From Streptomyces sannanensis (GTDB taxonomy: Bacteria; Actinomycetota; Actinomycetes; Streptomycetales; Streptomycetaceae), in the NCBI RefSeq assembly GCF_039536205.1, contig NZ_BAAAYL010000001.1, forward strand, positions 1,922,001-1,986,000: 64,000 nucleotides of DNA, written 5' to 3'. Of the stretch, positions 26,837-37,297 are shown one piece after another. The position numbers and the translations under genes are program-made. How positions within the stretch are numbered: the first letter of the stretch is position 1; every line of letters starts with the position of its first letter. Under the pieces are notes generated by a model, which worked only from the letters and a program-made list of their open reading frames with translations, was not told where the DNA came from and did not search any database.

Positions 26837-26998
26837 GGGTGTCTCGCTCCTTGGGGACGGTCGTCGCGGTGAGCAGAAGGCCCCATCATCGGCACGCACG
26901 GCCGTCCGTGGAATGTCCCGCAGAGGGGTGCGGGATATCCCGGGACGGCCCGCGGCCCGACCGCTTCACCCGTTTGAACCTCGTACATCCAGCGGGTG

Positions 26999-27027
26999 TT
27001 GACCCTGTGTCGAGTGGTACTCATGAT
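26999..27027 (+). promoter_or_regulatory. Sigma-70-type promoter of the HTH/DUF2690 gene
   Basis: TTGACC (26999-27004), a 17-base spacer and CATGAT form a -35/-10 pair. It sits 33 bases before the ATG at 27060. Confidence 0.45.
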
Positions 27028-27059
27028 GTGCCCTGTTGGGAACAGGACGGGGGTGGGCC

Positions 27060-28073
27060 ATGACGCGGGGGACGGACGACACGGACGGGACGGCCGAACC
27101 GAGGGAGACACTTGCCGAGGAGATGCGCCGCATCAAGGAGGCATCGGGACTCAGCTTCGGCCGACTGGCGAACCGCACGCACTACAGCCGGTCTTCCTGG
27201 GAGCGCTTCCTGAACGGCAAACAGCTGCCGACCAGGGTCGCCGTGGAGCAGTTCGCGGACGCGGCGGGCGAGGACCCCGCGCCATTGCTCGAGCTGCTGG
27301 GGGCGGTGGCGGCCGGCGGGCAGAGGCCCCAGGGGCAGAAGGGCAATCCGACGGAACCGGAGGCGCCCGCGGCCCCGCTCCCGGTGGCGGGGCCCGGTCC
27401 GGCGCGCCCGGCGCCACCGGCCGAGGTGGTCGATCCCGGACCCGACGTGGTCGAGCCCGAGCCGCCCGGCGCGGCCGGGCCGTCGCGCCCGCGCACCGAA
27501 CCACAGTGGCGGCGTACGGGCCGTACCGTCGGCCTGCTCGCGGCCGGCGCACTGCTGGGCGGAGCCGCCACCGCGCTGACGGTCGGCTCCGCGCAAGGCC
27601 CGAACCTCGAAAGCAGCTGGACCGCCGCGCATCGGACGCCCCAGCCGTCACAGTCGTCCCGGATGTCCCACCCGCCCCAGAGCCGCCCCTCCGATCCGGC
27701 CGCCGCGGTCGAGGCGGATCCGGGCTGCCGCGGGGACGTCTGCATCGGCCGGGAGCCTCAGTCGATGGACTGCCAGTGGGACGCGGTCACCGTCCGGACG
27801 GCCTGGCTTCGCGGCATGCACATCCAGTTGCGGTACAGCCCCGGCTGCCAGGCGGTCTGGGGCCGGATCGAGAACGGCACGGTCGGGGACACGGTCACCA
27901 TCAAGAACAGGTTCGGCCGGGAACAGACCGCGGTGATCCGCGTGGGCACCGACACCTACACGCGCATGCTCGCCGTCTCCCGCGAGGCCCCGCACGACAC
28001 GGTCGCCATCTGCGGCGCCATCCCCAGCCAGCGCGAACGCGAATGCTCACCGCTCGCCACGGTGCAGCCCTGA
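27060..28073 (+). CDS. Membrane-anchored HTH protein with DUF2690 domain
   Basis: 337 residues. The N-terminal XRE-type helix-turn-helix is at about 15-65 (TLAEEMRRIKEASGLSFGRL, SRSSWERFLNGKQLP). A long Pro/Ala/Glu-rich linker follows, then one transmembrane helix (VGLLAAGALLGGAATAL). The extracellular part carries DUF2690, with four cysteines, such as GCRGDVCIG and MDCQWDAVTV. The layout suggests a one-component sensor or anchored regulator. The ATG at 27060 is chosen after GGGGGTGGG. Co-location with three secreted wall hydrolases suggests an envelope role, but that is inference. Confidence 0.8.
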   Translation: MTRGTDDTDGTAEPRETLAEEMRRIKEASGLSFGRLANRTHYSRSSWERFLNGKQLPTRVAVEQFADAAGEDPAPLLELLGAVAAGGQRPQGQKGNPTEPEAPAAPLPVAGPGPARPAPPAEVVDPGPDVVEPEPPGAAGPSRPRTEPQWRRTGRTVGLLAAGALLGGAATALTVGSAQGPNLESSWTAAHRTPQPSQSSRMSHPPQSRPSDPAAAVEADPGCRGDVCIGREPQSMDCQWDAVTVRTAWLRGMHIQLRYSPGCQAVWGRIENGTVGDTVTIKNRFGREQTAVIRVGTDTYTRMLAVSREAPHDTVAICGAIPSQRERECSPLATVQP

Positions 28074-28101
28074 CCCCGGCGTCGGCCCGGGGGGCGCGCC
28101 T

Positions 28102-29226
28102 TCAGGCGGGGCCCTTCGGGGTCGTGCGACCTACGATCGTGCCCGCGCGGTCGATGCAGATCACGTCGACCGTGACCGGCGCGCCGCGCAGGACCGCCAG
28201 GGCCTGGTCGCGGGCGGTGGCGGCGACCATGTCGCCCAGGGGGACGCCCTGCGCCGCGCACAACTGAAGTGCGGCAAGGCCGGTGTTGGCCTTGGCGATG
28301 GCGGAGGCCAGCGATTCGGACGCGCCGGCTTCGCGGGCCAGTTCGGCGAGGAAGCCCTTGTCGACCTGGGAGCGCGCGGAGTGCAGGTCCATGTGGCCGG
28401 CGGCCAGTTTGGAGAGCTTCGCGAAGCCGCCGCAGATGGTGAGGCGGTCGACCGGGTGGCGGCGTACGTACTTCAGCACCGCGCCCGCGAAGTCGCCCAT
28501 GTCGAGGAGGGCGTCCTCGGGGAGGCCGTGGACGGAGACGACCGTCTTCTCGGAGGTCGAGCCGGTGCAGCCTGCCACATGGGTGCGGCCCGCCGCTCGG
28601 GCCACGTCCACTCCTCGGCGGATCGAGTCGATCCAGGCCGAGCAGGAGTAGGGGACGACGATCCCGGTCGTGCCGAGGACGGACAGGCCGCCCAGGATGC
28701 CGAGGCGCGGGTTCCACGTACTGCGCGCGATTTCCTCGCCGTTGTCGATGGAGATGGTGATCTCGGCGTCGCCGGAGGCCTCGTACCGCGCGGCGACCGT
28801 CGCGATGTGGTCGCGGATCATCTGACGCGGGACGGGGTTGATGGCCGGCTCGCCCACGTCGAGCGGCAGCCCGGGCCGGGTGACCGTGCCGACGCCCGGG
28901 CCGGCGCGGAAGACGATACCCGTGCCGGGCGGCAGCAGCCGTACCGTGGCCCGTACCAGCGCGCCGTGCGTGACGTCGGGATCGTCGCCCGCGTCCTTGA
29001 CGATGCCCGCCATGGCCCGCCCGTCGGACATCAACTCTGCGGCCAGGGCGAAGGCCGGGGTCTGGCCCTTGGGCAGGGTGATGGTCACCGGGTCGGGGAA
29101 GTCCCCGGCCAGCAGGGCCGTGTACGCGGCCGTGGCGGCCGCGGTCGCGCAGGCGCCGGTCGTCCAGCCGTGGCGCAGGCCGGTGTGTTTGAGTTGGGCG
29201 CTGCGGCCGCCGGTCGCCTCAGTCAT
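28102..29226 (-). CDS. cbiD: Cobalt-precorrin-5B C1-methyltransferase
   Basis: 374 residues. Family hallmarks are LRHGWTTGACATAAATAAY, VKDAGDDPDVTHGALV, GTGIVFRAGPGVGTVTRPGL and LGGLSVLGTTGIV. CbiD methylates C-1 in the corrin ring and is usually an anaerobic-path gene; in actinobacteria it occurs with aerobic genes. It is divergent from cobK, 11 bases apart. Confidence 0.93.
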   Translation of the reverse strand: MTEATGGRSAQLKHTGLRHGWTTGACATAAATAAYTALLAGDFPDPVTITLPKGQTPAFALAAELMSDGRAMAGIVKDAGDDPDVTHGALVRATVRLLPPGTGIVFRAGPGVGTVTRPGLPLDVGEPAINPVPRQMIRDHIATVAARYEASGDAEITISIDNGEEIARSTWNPRLGILGGLSVLGTTGIVVPYSCSAWIDSIRRGVDVARAAGRTHVAGCTGSTSEKTVVSVHGLPEDALLDMGDFAGAVLKYVRRHPVDRLTICGGFAKLSKLAAGHMDLHSARSQVDKGFLAELAREAGASESLASAIAKANTGLAALQLCAAQGVPLGDMVAATARDQALAVLRGAPVTVDVICIDRAGTIVGRTTPKGPA

Positions 29227-29237
29227 GGAAGGGCCCG

Positions 29238-29984
29238 ATGAACGTCATACGGCATGTGCTGATCCTCGGTGGGACGACGGAAGGGCGCCGGCTCGCCGAG
29301 CTGCTGCACGGCCAGGTACGGGTCACGTCCTCGCTGGCGGGGAGGGTCGCACAGCCGCGGCTGCCCGCCGGGGAGGTCAGGGTCGGCGGTTTCGGCGGGG
29401 CCGAGGGCCTCGCCCGCTGGCTGCGCGAGCACCAGGTGGACGCGTTCATCGACGCCACCCATCCTTTCGCCGGGACGATCAGTTTCAATGCGGCCTGGGC
29501 GGCCGCCTCGGCCCATGTTCCCCTGCTCGCGCTGCGACGGCCCGGCTGGGTGCCGGGTGCCGGGGACGACTGGCGTCCGGTGGGCTCGCTGGCGGAGGCC
29601 GCGGAGGTGCTGCCGGGGCTGGGAAGGCGGGTGTTCCTGACCACCGGGCGGATGGAGCTCGCTGCCTTCGCGCACCTGGACGAGCTGTGGTTTCTCGTAC
29701 GGTCCGTGGACGCGCCGGAGGCCCCGTGTCCGGCCCGTACGGAAGTGCTGCTGGACCGGGGGCCGTTCACCTTGGAGGGTGAGCGGGAGCTGCTGCGCCG
29801 CCATGGAGTCGACGTCGTGGTGACGAAGGACAGCGGCGGCGCCGCGACGGCCCCCAAGCTGACCGCGGCCCGCGAGGCGGGCATCCCTGTGGTGGTGGTA
29901 CGCCGCCCGCCGGCCCCGGAGGGCGTCCCGGTGGCGGCCACCCCGGAGGAGGCGGCCGCCTGGGTACGGGACATCTTCGGGTGA
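29238..29984 (+). CDS. cobK: Precorrin-6A reductase
   Basis: 248 residues. The chain starts RHVLILGGTTEGRRLAELL and includes DAFIDATHPFAGTISFNA and VFLTTGRMELAAF, the typical CobK/CbiJ pattern. The late VVVTKDSGGAATAPKL is the conserved tail. It reduces precorrin-6A with NADPH. It is the only plus-strand corrin gene between cobM and cobN. It converges on cobIJ with a 10-base gap. Confidence 0.92.
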   Translation: MNVIRHVLILGGTTEGRRLAELLHGQVRVTSSLAGRVAQPRLPAGEVRVGGFGGAEGLARWLREHQVDAFIDATHPFAGTISFNAAWAAASAHVPLLALRRPGWVPGAGDDWRPVGSLAEAAEVLPGLGRRVFLTTGRMELAAFAHLDELWFLVRSVDAPEAPCPARTEVLLDRGPFTLEGERELLRRHGVDVVVTKDSGGAATAPKLTAAREAGIPVVVVRRPPAPEGVPVAATPEEAAAWVRDIFG

Positions 29985-29994
29985 CGGACGGGCG

Positions 29995-31494
29995 TCAGGC
30001 TTCCGGATAGCGGCGGGGCGTCCAGACGATCTCCTGGCCGTCCCCTCGTCGTACCGCCCGGGTCTGCGACGAGCCGATCAGCAGGATCGTCCGCATGTCG
30101 ACCTCCGCCGGGTCCAGGTCGGCCAGCCGGACGATCCGCACGGACTCCTCCGGGCCGCCCACGTCCCGGCCGAGGACGACCGGGGTGTCGGGGGCCCGGT
30201 GCTCCAAGAGCAGTTCACGGGCCTTGCCGACCTGCCAGGTGCGGCTGCGTGAGCCGGGGTTGTACAGGGCGAGTACGAGATCCGCGGTCGCGGCGGCGCG
30301 CAGCCGTTCCGCGATGACCTCCCAGGGCTTGAGCCGGTCGGAGAGCGAGATCACGGCATAGTCGTGGCCGAGCGGCGCACCCGCCTTCGCGGCGGCCGCG
30401 TTGGCGGCGGTGACACCCGGAAGCACCCGCACCGGCACGTCCCGGTAGGCGTCCTGGGAGGCGACCTCCAGGACCGCCGTGGCCATGGCGAAGACGCCCG
30501 GGTCGCCGCCCGACACCACGGCGACGCGCCGGCCGCGCCGGGCGAGGTCGAGGGCGAACTCGGCGCGCTCGGACTCGACCTTGTTGTCGGAGCCGTGCCG
30601 GAGCTGGCCGGGACGTACCGGGACGCGGTCCAGGTAGGTGGTGTAGCCGACCAGGTCCGTGGCGGAGGAGAGGGCGCCGCGCGTCTCGGGCGTGAGCCAG
30701 AGCGGGCCCGCGGGACCGGTGCCGACGACCACGACCTCGCCCCGCGCGGGTTCGGCGGGCGGGTTGGCGATACGGCTCGGTACGACGGCCACCGCGAAGT
30801 ACGGCACGGAGTCGGCGTCGACCGAGGCGAGGGTGTCCGTGCGCTCGCCGGTCATCGTGGCACGTTCCACGTACCGCGCCTCGGCGAGACGTCCGGATGC
30901 CTCCATGGCGCCGCGCACTGCGGGGAACGTGCGGCCGAGCTTCATCACGACCGCCGCGTCCGTGGACGCCAGACGGGCCGTCAGTTCCTCCTCCGGCAGC
31001 GTGCCGGGCAGGATCGTCAGCACCTCGTCGGCCTCGACGAGCGGAGTGCCGAGCCGGGCCGCGGCGGCGCTCACCGAGGTGACGCCGGGGATGACCTCGG
31101 TCGGGTAACGGTGGGCGAGCCGCTTGTGCATGTGCTGGTACGAGCCGTAGAAAAACGGATCGCCCTCGGAGATCACGGCGACCGTCCGGCCCGCGTCGAG
31201 GTGCGCGGCGAGACGCTGTGCGCATTCCTCGTAGAAGTCGTCGAGTGCGCCGCGGTAGCCGCCGGGGTGGTCGGTGGACTCCGTGGTGACCGGGTAGACC
31301 AGCGGCTCCTCGATGTGGTCGGCCCGCAGATGCTTCGCGGCGATGGAGCGGGCGATCGAACGGCCGTGCCGGGCGCTGTGGTACGCGATCACATCGGCCT
31401 CGGCGATGACCTCGACGGCCCGTACCGTCATCAGCGACGGGTCACCGGGGCCGAGTCCCACGCCGTACAGACGGCCCTTGTCCTGGGTGCTCAC
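29995..31494 (-). CDS. cobIJ: Fused precorrin-2 C20- and precorrin-3B C17-methyltransferase
   Basis: About 499 residues. The N-terminal half (CobI) has [36 protein letters not shown] and [20 protein letters not shown]. The second half (CobJ) has [50 protein letters not shown] and [20 protein letters not shown]. Each half is a full tetrapyrrole methylase. The start is the GTG at 31494, overlapping the cobH stop (GTGA), so translation is coupled. Fusion of cobI and cobJ is common in actinobacteria. Confidence 0.93.
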   Translation of the reverse strand: MSTQDKGRLYGVGLGPGDPSLMTVRAVEVIAEADVIAYHSARHGRSIARSIAAKHLRADHIEEPLVYPVTTESTDHPGGYRGALDDFYEECAQRLAAHLDAGRTVAVISEGDPFFYGSYQHMHKRLAHRYPTEVIPGVTSVSAAAARLGTPLVEADEVLTILPGTLPEEELTARLASTDAAVVMKLGRTFPAVRGAMEASGRLAEARYVERATMTGERTDTLASVDADSVPYFAVAVVPSRIANPPAEPARGEVVVVGTGPAGPLWLTPETRGALSSATDLVGYTTYLDRVPVRPGQLRHGSDNKVESERAEFALDLARRGRRVAVVSGGDPGVFAMATAVLEVASQDAYRDVPVRVLPGVTAANAAAAKAGAPLGHDYAVISLSDRLKPWEVIAERLRAAATADLVLALYNPGSRSRTWQVGKARELLLEHRAPDTPVVLGRDVGGPEESVRIVRLADLDPAEVDMRTILLIGSSQTRAVRRGDGQEIVWTPRRYPEA

Positions 31495-32132
31495 TCCGCC
31501 TCGCTCGCTATCGCGTTGATCGCCGCCGCGGCCATGGCGCTGCCGCCACGGCGACCGCGGATGATCAGGTGGTCCAGCTTCGAGGGGTGGGCGGCGAGTG
31601 CGTCCTTCGACTCGGCGGCGCCGATGAAGCCCACCGGCACACCGATGACCGCGGCCGGGCGGGGAGCACCCTCCTCGATCATCTCCAGCAGCCGGAAGAG
31701 GGCTGTGGGCGCGTTGCCGACCGCGACGACGGAGCCCTCCATGCGGTCGCGCCACAGCTCCAGCGCGGCGGCGCTGCGCGTGGTGCCCATCTTCGCTGCG
31801 AGTTCCGGCACGGACGGGTCGGAAAGTGTGCAGATCACCTCGTTGTCGGCGGGCAGCCGCTTGCGGGTGACACCGGACGCGACCATCTGCGCGTCGCACA
31901 GGATGGGCGCGCCGGCCCGGAGCGCGGCGCGGGCGTTGGCCACCGCGTCCGGGGTCCAGCCGAGGTCGCGTACGAGATCGGTCATCCCGCACGCGTGGAT
32001 CATGCGCACCACGACCTGGGAGACATCGGCGGGCAGGGCCGCGAGATCCGCCTCCGCGCGGATCGTGGCAAAGGACTGGCGGTAGATCTCCGCGCCGTCC
32101 TTCTCGTACTCGAACACTGTGCTCTCGCTCAT
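31491..32132 (-). CDS. cobH: Precorrin-8X methylmutase
   Basis: 213 residues. [20 protein letters not shown] contains the conserved His-Ala-Cys stretch with the catalytic His. [20 protein letters not shown] and [18 protein letters not shown] are further family hallmarks. It moves the C-11 methyl group to C-12 to give hydrogenobyrinate. ATG 32132 overlaps the cobG stop; the order on the minus strand is cobG-cobH-cobIJ. Confidence 0.94.
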   Translation of the reverse strand: MSESTVFEYEKDGAEIYRQSFATIRAEADLAALPADVSQVVVRMIHACGMTDLVRDLGWTPDAVANARAALRAGAPILCDAQMVASGVTRKRLPADNEVICTLSDPSVPELAAKMGTTRSAAALELWRDRMEGSVVAVGNAPTALFRLLEMIEEGAPRPAAVIGVPVGFIGAAESKDALAAHPSKLDHLIIRGRRGGSAMAAAAINAIASEAE

Positions 32133-33352
32133 CTCGTCGCTGTCGTTGCCCGCGCCGCCGCGATTGCGCCGGCGAGTTCTGCTGCGGTCACGCCGGTACG
32201 GACCGGCTCTCCGAGTACGGAGATGTCGTAGCCGGCGCCGGTCGCCACCACGTCCACCCAGGTGCCGTGCGGGTGCCCGCAACGGCGTTCGCACCCCGAC
32301 CAGTACACGGGCAGTCCGCCCCGTCCCGACCCCACGGTGGCCGCGGCGTCGGACCGTACGTCGGAAAGGGACTTGGCACAACCGGGGCGGCCCGTGCACG
32401 CACCGACGCCCACCCAAGGGGACGCGGGGTCCGTGACCAGGCCGACAGCCGCGTCGGCACCGGGATCGGCGACGACCACGCCGCGCCAGGGTGTCACACG
32501 CAGTTCGCCTGCGCCTTCGGCGAGTTGTCTCCACTGGGCGGCGGTGAGCCTGCCGAGCGGGGCGAGCACGGAAAGGGCACTGCGGCCGCCGGGCCCCTCG
32601 ACGAGTCCGGGCGCGGGCGGGGCGCCCTCGGGCAGAGGCTGCTCGGCGGGTACGCACGCGATACCCGCGGCGGCCAGGCGGGCGGCAACATCCCTTGCGA
32701 GCAGGGCGTGCTCCGGCGGAAGTTCACGTACCCGCCAGGCCCGTGTACCACTGTCCCGGGCCGCGTCGAGGAACGCCCCGGCGGCGACCAGCGCGGCCCG
32801 CGGACCGTCCTCGGCGCGCAGCCGCAGCGCGGTGGGGTCGCCTGCGACGCGCAGGACCGCGGACCCGTCCGGCTCTGCGATCAACATCACATCGGCCCGG
32901 AGGGTGGTGATGTCTCCCCGCCCGTCGTCGAGTCCGAAGAGAAAGCGGCCGGACAGCGCGGTGGCATTGCCATCCGCGCACAGCAGCCGGTCCAGTTCCC
33001 GCACCCAGGGCTGCACATCGGCATGCCCGTTGCCGTCCAGACCGGACAGCGGCGAGGCCACGATGTTGCGAACGCGCTCATGACTGGGCGAGGGAAGCAA
33101 CCCCGCTCCGTCCAGCACGTCCGCCAGCTCCCGGCCACAGCCGCCGGCCAGCCCGCGCAGCTGCACATTGCCGCGCGAGGTGATGTCCAGATGCCCGTCG
33201 CCGAGCGACTCGGCGGCGTCGGCGAGGACTTCGGCCTGGCTCACGGTGAGGTAGCCCGCGGGGATGCGGATACGGGCCAACGCCCCGTCATCTGCGGAGT
33301 GCAGCCGCAGTGCCCCGGGGCAGGCGTCACCACGGTCCCGTACGACTGACAT
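32129..33352 (-). CDS. cobG: Precorrin-3B synthase
   Basis: 407 residues. It belongs to the nitrite/sulfite reductase family: the ferredoxin-like half-domain [13 protein letters not shown] occurs near residue 60. The C-terminal cluster motif is [10 protein letters not shown] ... [10 protein letters not shown], giving four cysteines for a 4Fe-4S centre. CobG makes the oxygen-dependent ring contraction precursor, so this set points to the aerobic route. The start is the ATG at 33352; the minus frame stays open across cobN by chance. It is divergent from cobN with the riboswitch between them. Confidence 0.9.
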   Translation of the reverse strand: MSVVRDRGDACPGALRLHSADDGALARIRIPAGYLTVSQAEVLADAAESLGDGHLDITSRGNVQLRGLAGGCGRELADVLDGAGLLPSPSHERVRNIVASPLSGLDGNGHADVQPWVRELDRLLCADGNATALSGRFLFGLDDGRGDITTLRADVMLIAEPDGSAVLRVAGDPTALRLRAEDGPRAALVAAGAFLDAARDSGTRAWRVRELPPEHALLARDVAARLAAAGIACVPAEQPLPEGAPPAPGLVEGPGGRSALSVLAPLGRLTAAQWRQLAEGAGELRVTPWRGVVVADPGADAAVGLVTDPASPWVGVGACTGRPGCAKSLSDVRSDAAATVGSGRGGLPVYWSGCERRCGHPHGTWVDVVATGAGYDISVLGEPVRTGVTAAELAGAIAAARATTATR

Positions 33353-33479
33353 GGCGGCGAGCGTACCAACGCTGCGCCGCCCACCCCTCGGTGGGCGTCG
33401 CGCCTGAGGACGGACGGAGACGCCCACCCGACGGTGGGCCCAGGAGCGCGGCACGCCGCCAGCGGTATGCTGCCCGCGC

Positions 33480-33630
33480 GGGCCACCAGGCCCGCTCTTC
33501 GCCAGTGACGGCGACAGGGGAGGAAGCCCGGTGAGAGTCCGGCGCGGTCCCGCCACTGTGAGCCCGGCACAACGCCGGGTGAGCCAGGAACTCCCGCCGT
33601 CCTCACCACCGCCCGGGGCGCGGACACCCC
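33480..33630 (+). ncRNA. Cobalamin riboswitch upstream of cobN
   Basis: The core GAAGCCCGGTGAGAGTCCGG (about 33523) continues GCGCGGTCCCGCCACTGTGA, then a hairpin, then the B12-box AGCCAGGAACTCCCGCC (33583 on). These are the most conserved parts of AdoCbl riboswitches. The element ends about 20-40 bases before the cobN ATG at 33650, so control is likely at translation. High B12 would repress cobN. Confidence 0.93.
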
Positions 33631-33649
33631 GAGGAAGGCCTGCGCTCGC

Positions 33650-36600
33650 ATGATCCTGCTGCTGTCTACCTCCGACACCGACCTGCTCAGCGCCCGTGCG
33701 GCGGAAGGGCCGGTGGAGTACCGGTTCGCGAATCCGTCGCGGCTCGACGTAGGCGACCTGCCCGCCCTGCTTCAGGGCACGGACCTCGTCGTCGTGCGTC
33801 TCCTCGGCGGCATCCGGGCTTGGCAGGAGGGCCTGGACACGCTCCTCGCCCAGGACCGGCCGGTCGTCGTGCTCACCGGTGAACAGGCGCCGGACGCCCA
33901 GCTGATGGCGGCCTCGACGGTCCCCGTCGGCATCGCGGCCGAGGCGCACGCCTATCTCGCGCACGGTGGCCCCGCCAACCTGGAGCAGTTGGCGCGTTTC
34001 CTGTCCGACACGGTGCTGCTGACCGGTCACGGCTTCGAGCCGCCCGCCGCGGCGCCGGCGTGGGGGCCGCTGGAGCGGGCCGCCCGCGAGGACATCGACG
34101 GCCCCACGGTGGCCGTGCTCTACTACCGCGCCCATCACATGAGCGGCAACACGGCCTTCGTGGATGTCCTGTGCGGCGCGATCGAGGACGCCGGGGGCCG
34201 CCCGCTGCCGCTGTACGTGGCCTCGCTGCGCGCCCCGGAGCCGGAGCTGATCGAGGCGCTGCGCGGCGCGGACGCGCTGGTCACCACGGTGCTCGCCGCG
34301 GGCGGTACCAAGCCGGCCGAGGCGTCGGCCGGTGGTGACGACGAGGCGTGGGACGCGGGCGCGCTGGCCGCGCTGGACGTGCCGGTGCTGCAGGCGCTGT
34401 GCCTGACCTCGTCGCGTGATGCGTGGGAGGAGAACGACGAGGGCCTGTCCCCGCTGGACGCGGCCGGCCAGGTCGCGGTGCCGGAGTTCGACGGCCGTCT
34501 GATCACGGTGCCGTTCTCCTTCAAGGAGATCGACGCGGACGGTCTGCCGTCCTATGTCGCCGACGCGGAGCGCGCGGCCCGGGTGGCCGGGATCGCCGTA
34601 CGGCATGCCCGTCTCCGCCACATCCCGAACGCCGAGAAGCGCCTGGCGCTGGTCCTGTCGGCGTACCCGACCAAGCACTCCCGGATCGGCAACGCGGTCG
34701 GTCTGGACACCCCGGCAAGCGCGGTGGCGCTGCTGCGCCGCCTGATCGCGGAGGGCTACGACTTCGGCGACGAGCCGGTGCCGGGCCTGGAGTCCGGCGA
34801 CGGCGACGAGCTGATCCGCGCCCTGATCGAGGCGGGCGGCCACGACCAGGACTGGCTGACCGAGGAGCAGTTGGCCCGTAATCCGGTGCGTATACCGGCC
34901 GCCGACTACCGGCGGTGGTTCGCCGAGCTGCCGTCCGAGCTGCGCGAGCAGGTGGAGGAGCACTGGGGGCCGGCGCCGGGCGAGATGTTCGTGGACCGCA
35001 GCCGCAATCCCGAGGGCGACATCGTGCTCGCGGCCCTGCGCCGCGGCAATCTGCTGATCCTGATCCAGCCGCCGCGCGGTTTCGGCGAGAACCCGATCGC
35101 GATCTACCACGACCCCGATCTGCCGCCCTCGCACCACTACTTGGCGGCCTACCGCTGGATCGCGGCCGTGCAGGCGGACGGCGGCTTCGGCGCGGACGCC
35201 ATGGTCCACCTCGGCAAGCACGGCAACCTGGAGTGGCTGCCCGGCAAGAACGCGGGTCTGTCCGCGGCCTGCGGACCGGACGCGGCGCTCGGCGATCTGC
35301 CGCTGGTCTATCCCTTCCTGGTCAACGACCCGGGCGAGGGCACGCAGGCCAAGCGCCGGGCGCACGCCACGCTGGTCGACCACCTGGTGCCGCCGATGGC
35401 GCGTGCCGAGTCGTACGGCGACATCGCGCGCCTGGAGCAGCTGCTCGACGAGTACGCGGGCATCTCCTCGATGGACCCGGCGAAGCTGCCCGCGATCCGC
35501 GCGCAGATCTGGACGCTGATCCAGGCCGCGAAGCTCGACCACGACCTGGGTATGGACGAGCGCCCGGACGACGACGGCTTCGACGACTTCCTGCTGCATG
35601 TCGACGGCTGGCTGTGCGAGGTCAAGGACGCCCAGATCCGCGACGGTCTGCACGTCCTGGGCGGTGCGCCGACCGGCCCGGAGCGGGTCAATCTGGTCCT
35701 GTCGATCCTGCGCGCCCGACAGATCTGGGGCGGTACGTCCGCTCTGCCGGGTCTGCGTGAGGCGCTGGGGCTGGACGAGTCCGCGGCGACCCGTGCCGCC
35801 GCCGACGCCATCGAGGCGGAGGCCCGCGGACTGGTCGAGGCGATGGAGGAAGCCGGCTGGGACCCGGGGGCCGTACCCGCAGTCGCCGACCAGTACGGCC
35901 ATGACGTCAGGGCCGTCCTCGACTTCGCCGCCCGTCAGGTGGTGCCGCGCCTGGCCGCGACCACCGACGAGCTGAATCACGCCGTGCACGCGCTGAACGG
36001 CGGTTTCGTGCCGGCGGGCCCGTCGGGCTCGCCGCTGCGCGGCCTGGTCAATGTGCTGCCGACCGGCCGTAACTTCTACTCCGTCGACCCCAAGGCGGTG
36101 CCGAGCCGCCTCGCCTGGGAGACCGGGCAGGCGCTCGCCGACTCGCTGCTGGAGCGCTACCGCTCCGACAACGGCGAGTGGCCGACCTCGGTGGGCCTCT
36201 CCCTGTGGGGTACGAGCGCGATGCGCACCTCCGGCGACGACGTCGCCGAGGCGCTGGCCCTGCTCGGTGTGCGCCCGCTGTGGGACGAGGCCTCGCGCCG
36301 GGTCAACGGCCTGGAGCCGATCCCGCCGGCCGAGCTGGGCCGCCCTCGTATCGACGTCACCCTGCGCATCTCCGGTTTCTTCCGGGACGCCTTCCCGCAT
36401 GTGATCGGCCTGCTGGACGACGCGGTGCGGCTGGTCGCCTCGCTGGAGGAGCCGGCCGAGCAGAACTTCGTTCGCGCCCACACCCAGGCCGACCTGGCCG
36501 AGCACGGCGACGAGCGGCGGGCGACCACCCGTATCTTCGGCTCCCGCCCGGGTACGTACGGGGCCGGCCTGCTCCAACTGATCGACAGCCGCGACTGGCG

Positions 36601-37252
36601 TACGGACGCCGACCTGGCCGAGGTGTACACGGTGTGGGGCGGCTACGCGTACGGCCGTGGCCTGGAGGGCCGCGCGGCCCGCGCCGAGATGGAGAGCGCG
36701 TACAAGCGGATCGCGGTGGCGGCGAAGAACGCCGACACCCGCGAGCACGACATCCTCGACTCGGACGACTACTTCCAGTACCACGGCGGCATGGTGGCCG
36801 CGGTGCGCGCGCTGCGGGGCACCTCGCCCGAGGCGTACATCGGCGACTCGACGCGCCCCGAGACGGTGCGTACCCGGACGCTGGTGGAGGAGACCTCGCG
36901 GGTCTTCCGCGCCCGGGTGGTCAACCCGCGCTGGATCGAGGCGATGCGCCGCCACGGCTACAAGGGCGCCTTCGAACTGGCCGCGACCGTGGACTATCTG
37001 TTCGGCTACGACGCCACGACGGGCGTGGTCCCGGACTGGATGTACGACAAGGTCGCCGAGACCTACGTACTGGACCCGGAGAACCGGGAGTTCCTCCAGG
37101 AGGCCAACCCCTGGGCACTGCACGGCATCGCGGAGCGCCTGCTGGAGGCCGAGTCCCGCGGCATGTGGGAGAAGCCCGACCCGGCGGTGCTGGAGGCGCT
37201 GCGCCAGGCGTTCCTGGAGACCGAGGGCGACCTGGAGGGCGGGGAGGACTGA
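33650..37252 (+). CDS. cobN: Cobaltochelatase subunit CobN
   Basis: 1200 residues, in the family range. CobN binds hydrogenobyrinate a,c-diamide and inserts cobalt with CobS/CobT-type or ChlI/D-type partners, not in this window. Hallmarks: VVRLLGGIRAWQEG near residue 50, YYRAHHMSGNTAFVD at about 155, QPPRGFGENPIAIYHDPDLP, and VHLGKHGNLEWLPGKNAGLS. The C-terminus has YQYHGG-like YFQYHGGMVAAVRAL and RNPRWIEAMRRHGYKGAFEL type segments. The start is ATG 33650. Confidence 0.96.
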   Translation: MILLLSTSDTDLLSARAAEGPVEYRFANPSRLDVGDLPALLQGTDLVVVRLLGGIRAWQEGLDTLLAQDRPVVVLTGEQAPDAQLMAASTVPVGIAAEAHAYLAHGGPANLEQLARFLSDTVLLTGHGFEPPAAAPAWGPLERAAREDIDGPTVAVLYYRAHHMSGNTAFVDVLCGAIEDAGGRPLPLYVASLRAPEPELIEALRGADALVTTVLAAGGTKPAEASAGGDDEAWDAGALAALDVPVLQALCLTSSRDAWEENDEGLSPLDAAGQVAVPEFDGRLITVPFSFKEIDADGLPSYVADAERAARVAGIAVRHARLRHIPNAEKRLALVLSAYPTKHSRIGNAVGLDTPASAVALLRRLIAEGYDFGDEPVPGLESGDGDELIRALIEAGGHDQDWLTEEQLARNPVRIPAADYRRWFAELPSELREQVEEHWGPAPGEMFVDRSRNPEGDIVLAALRRGNLLILIQPPRGFGENPIAIYHDPDLPPSHHYLAAYRWIAAVQADGGFGADAMVHLGKHGNLEWLPGKNAGLSAACGPDAALGDLPLVYPFLVNDPGEGTQAKRRAHATLVDHLVPPMARAESYGDIARLEQLLDEYAGISSMDPAKLPAIRAQIWTLIQAAKLDHDLGMDERPDDDGFDDFLLHVDGWLCEVKDAQIRDGLHVLGGAPTGPERVNLVLSILRARQIWGGTSALPGLREALGLDESAATRAAADAIEAEARGLVEAMEEAGWDPGAVPAVADQYGHDVRAVLDFAARQVVPRLAATTDELNHAVHALNGGFVPAGPSGSPLRGLVNVLPTGRNFYSVDPKAVPSRLAWETGQALADSLLERYRSDNGEWPTSVGLSLWGTSAMRTSGDDVAEALALLGVRPLWDEASRRVNGLEPIPPAELGRPRIDVTLRISGFFRDAFPHVIGLLDDAVRLVASLEEPAEQNFVRAHTQADLAEHGDERRATTRIFGSRPGTYGAGLLQLIDSRDWRTDADLAEVYTVWGGYAYGRGLEGRAARAEMESAYKRIAVAAKNADTREHDILDSDDYFQYHGGMVAAVRALRGTSPEAYIGDSTRPETVRTRTLVEETSRVFRARVVNPRWIEAMRRHGYKGAFELAATVDYLFGYDATTGVVPDWMYDKVAETYVLDPENREFLQEANPWALHGIAERLLEAESRGMWEKPDPAVLEALRQAFLETEGDLEGGED

Positions 37253-37258
37253 ACGTCC

Positions 37259-37297
37259 GGAAGGCCGTGCGGACCCAGGTGGTCCGCACGGCCTTCC
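37259..37297 (+). terminator. Terminator of cobN
   Basis: A perfect 17-bp stem GGAAGGCCGTGCGGACC/GGTCCGCACGGCCTTCC with a CAGGT loop lies seven bases after the cobN stop. The following 37298-37635 stretch carries no gene I can support; it must hold the promoter of the next cluster. Confidence 0.9.
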
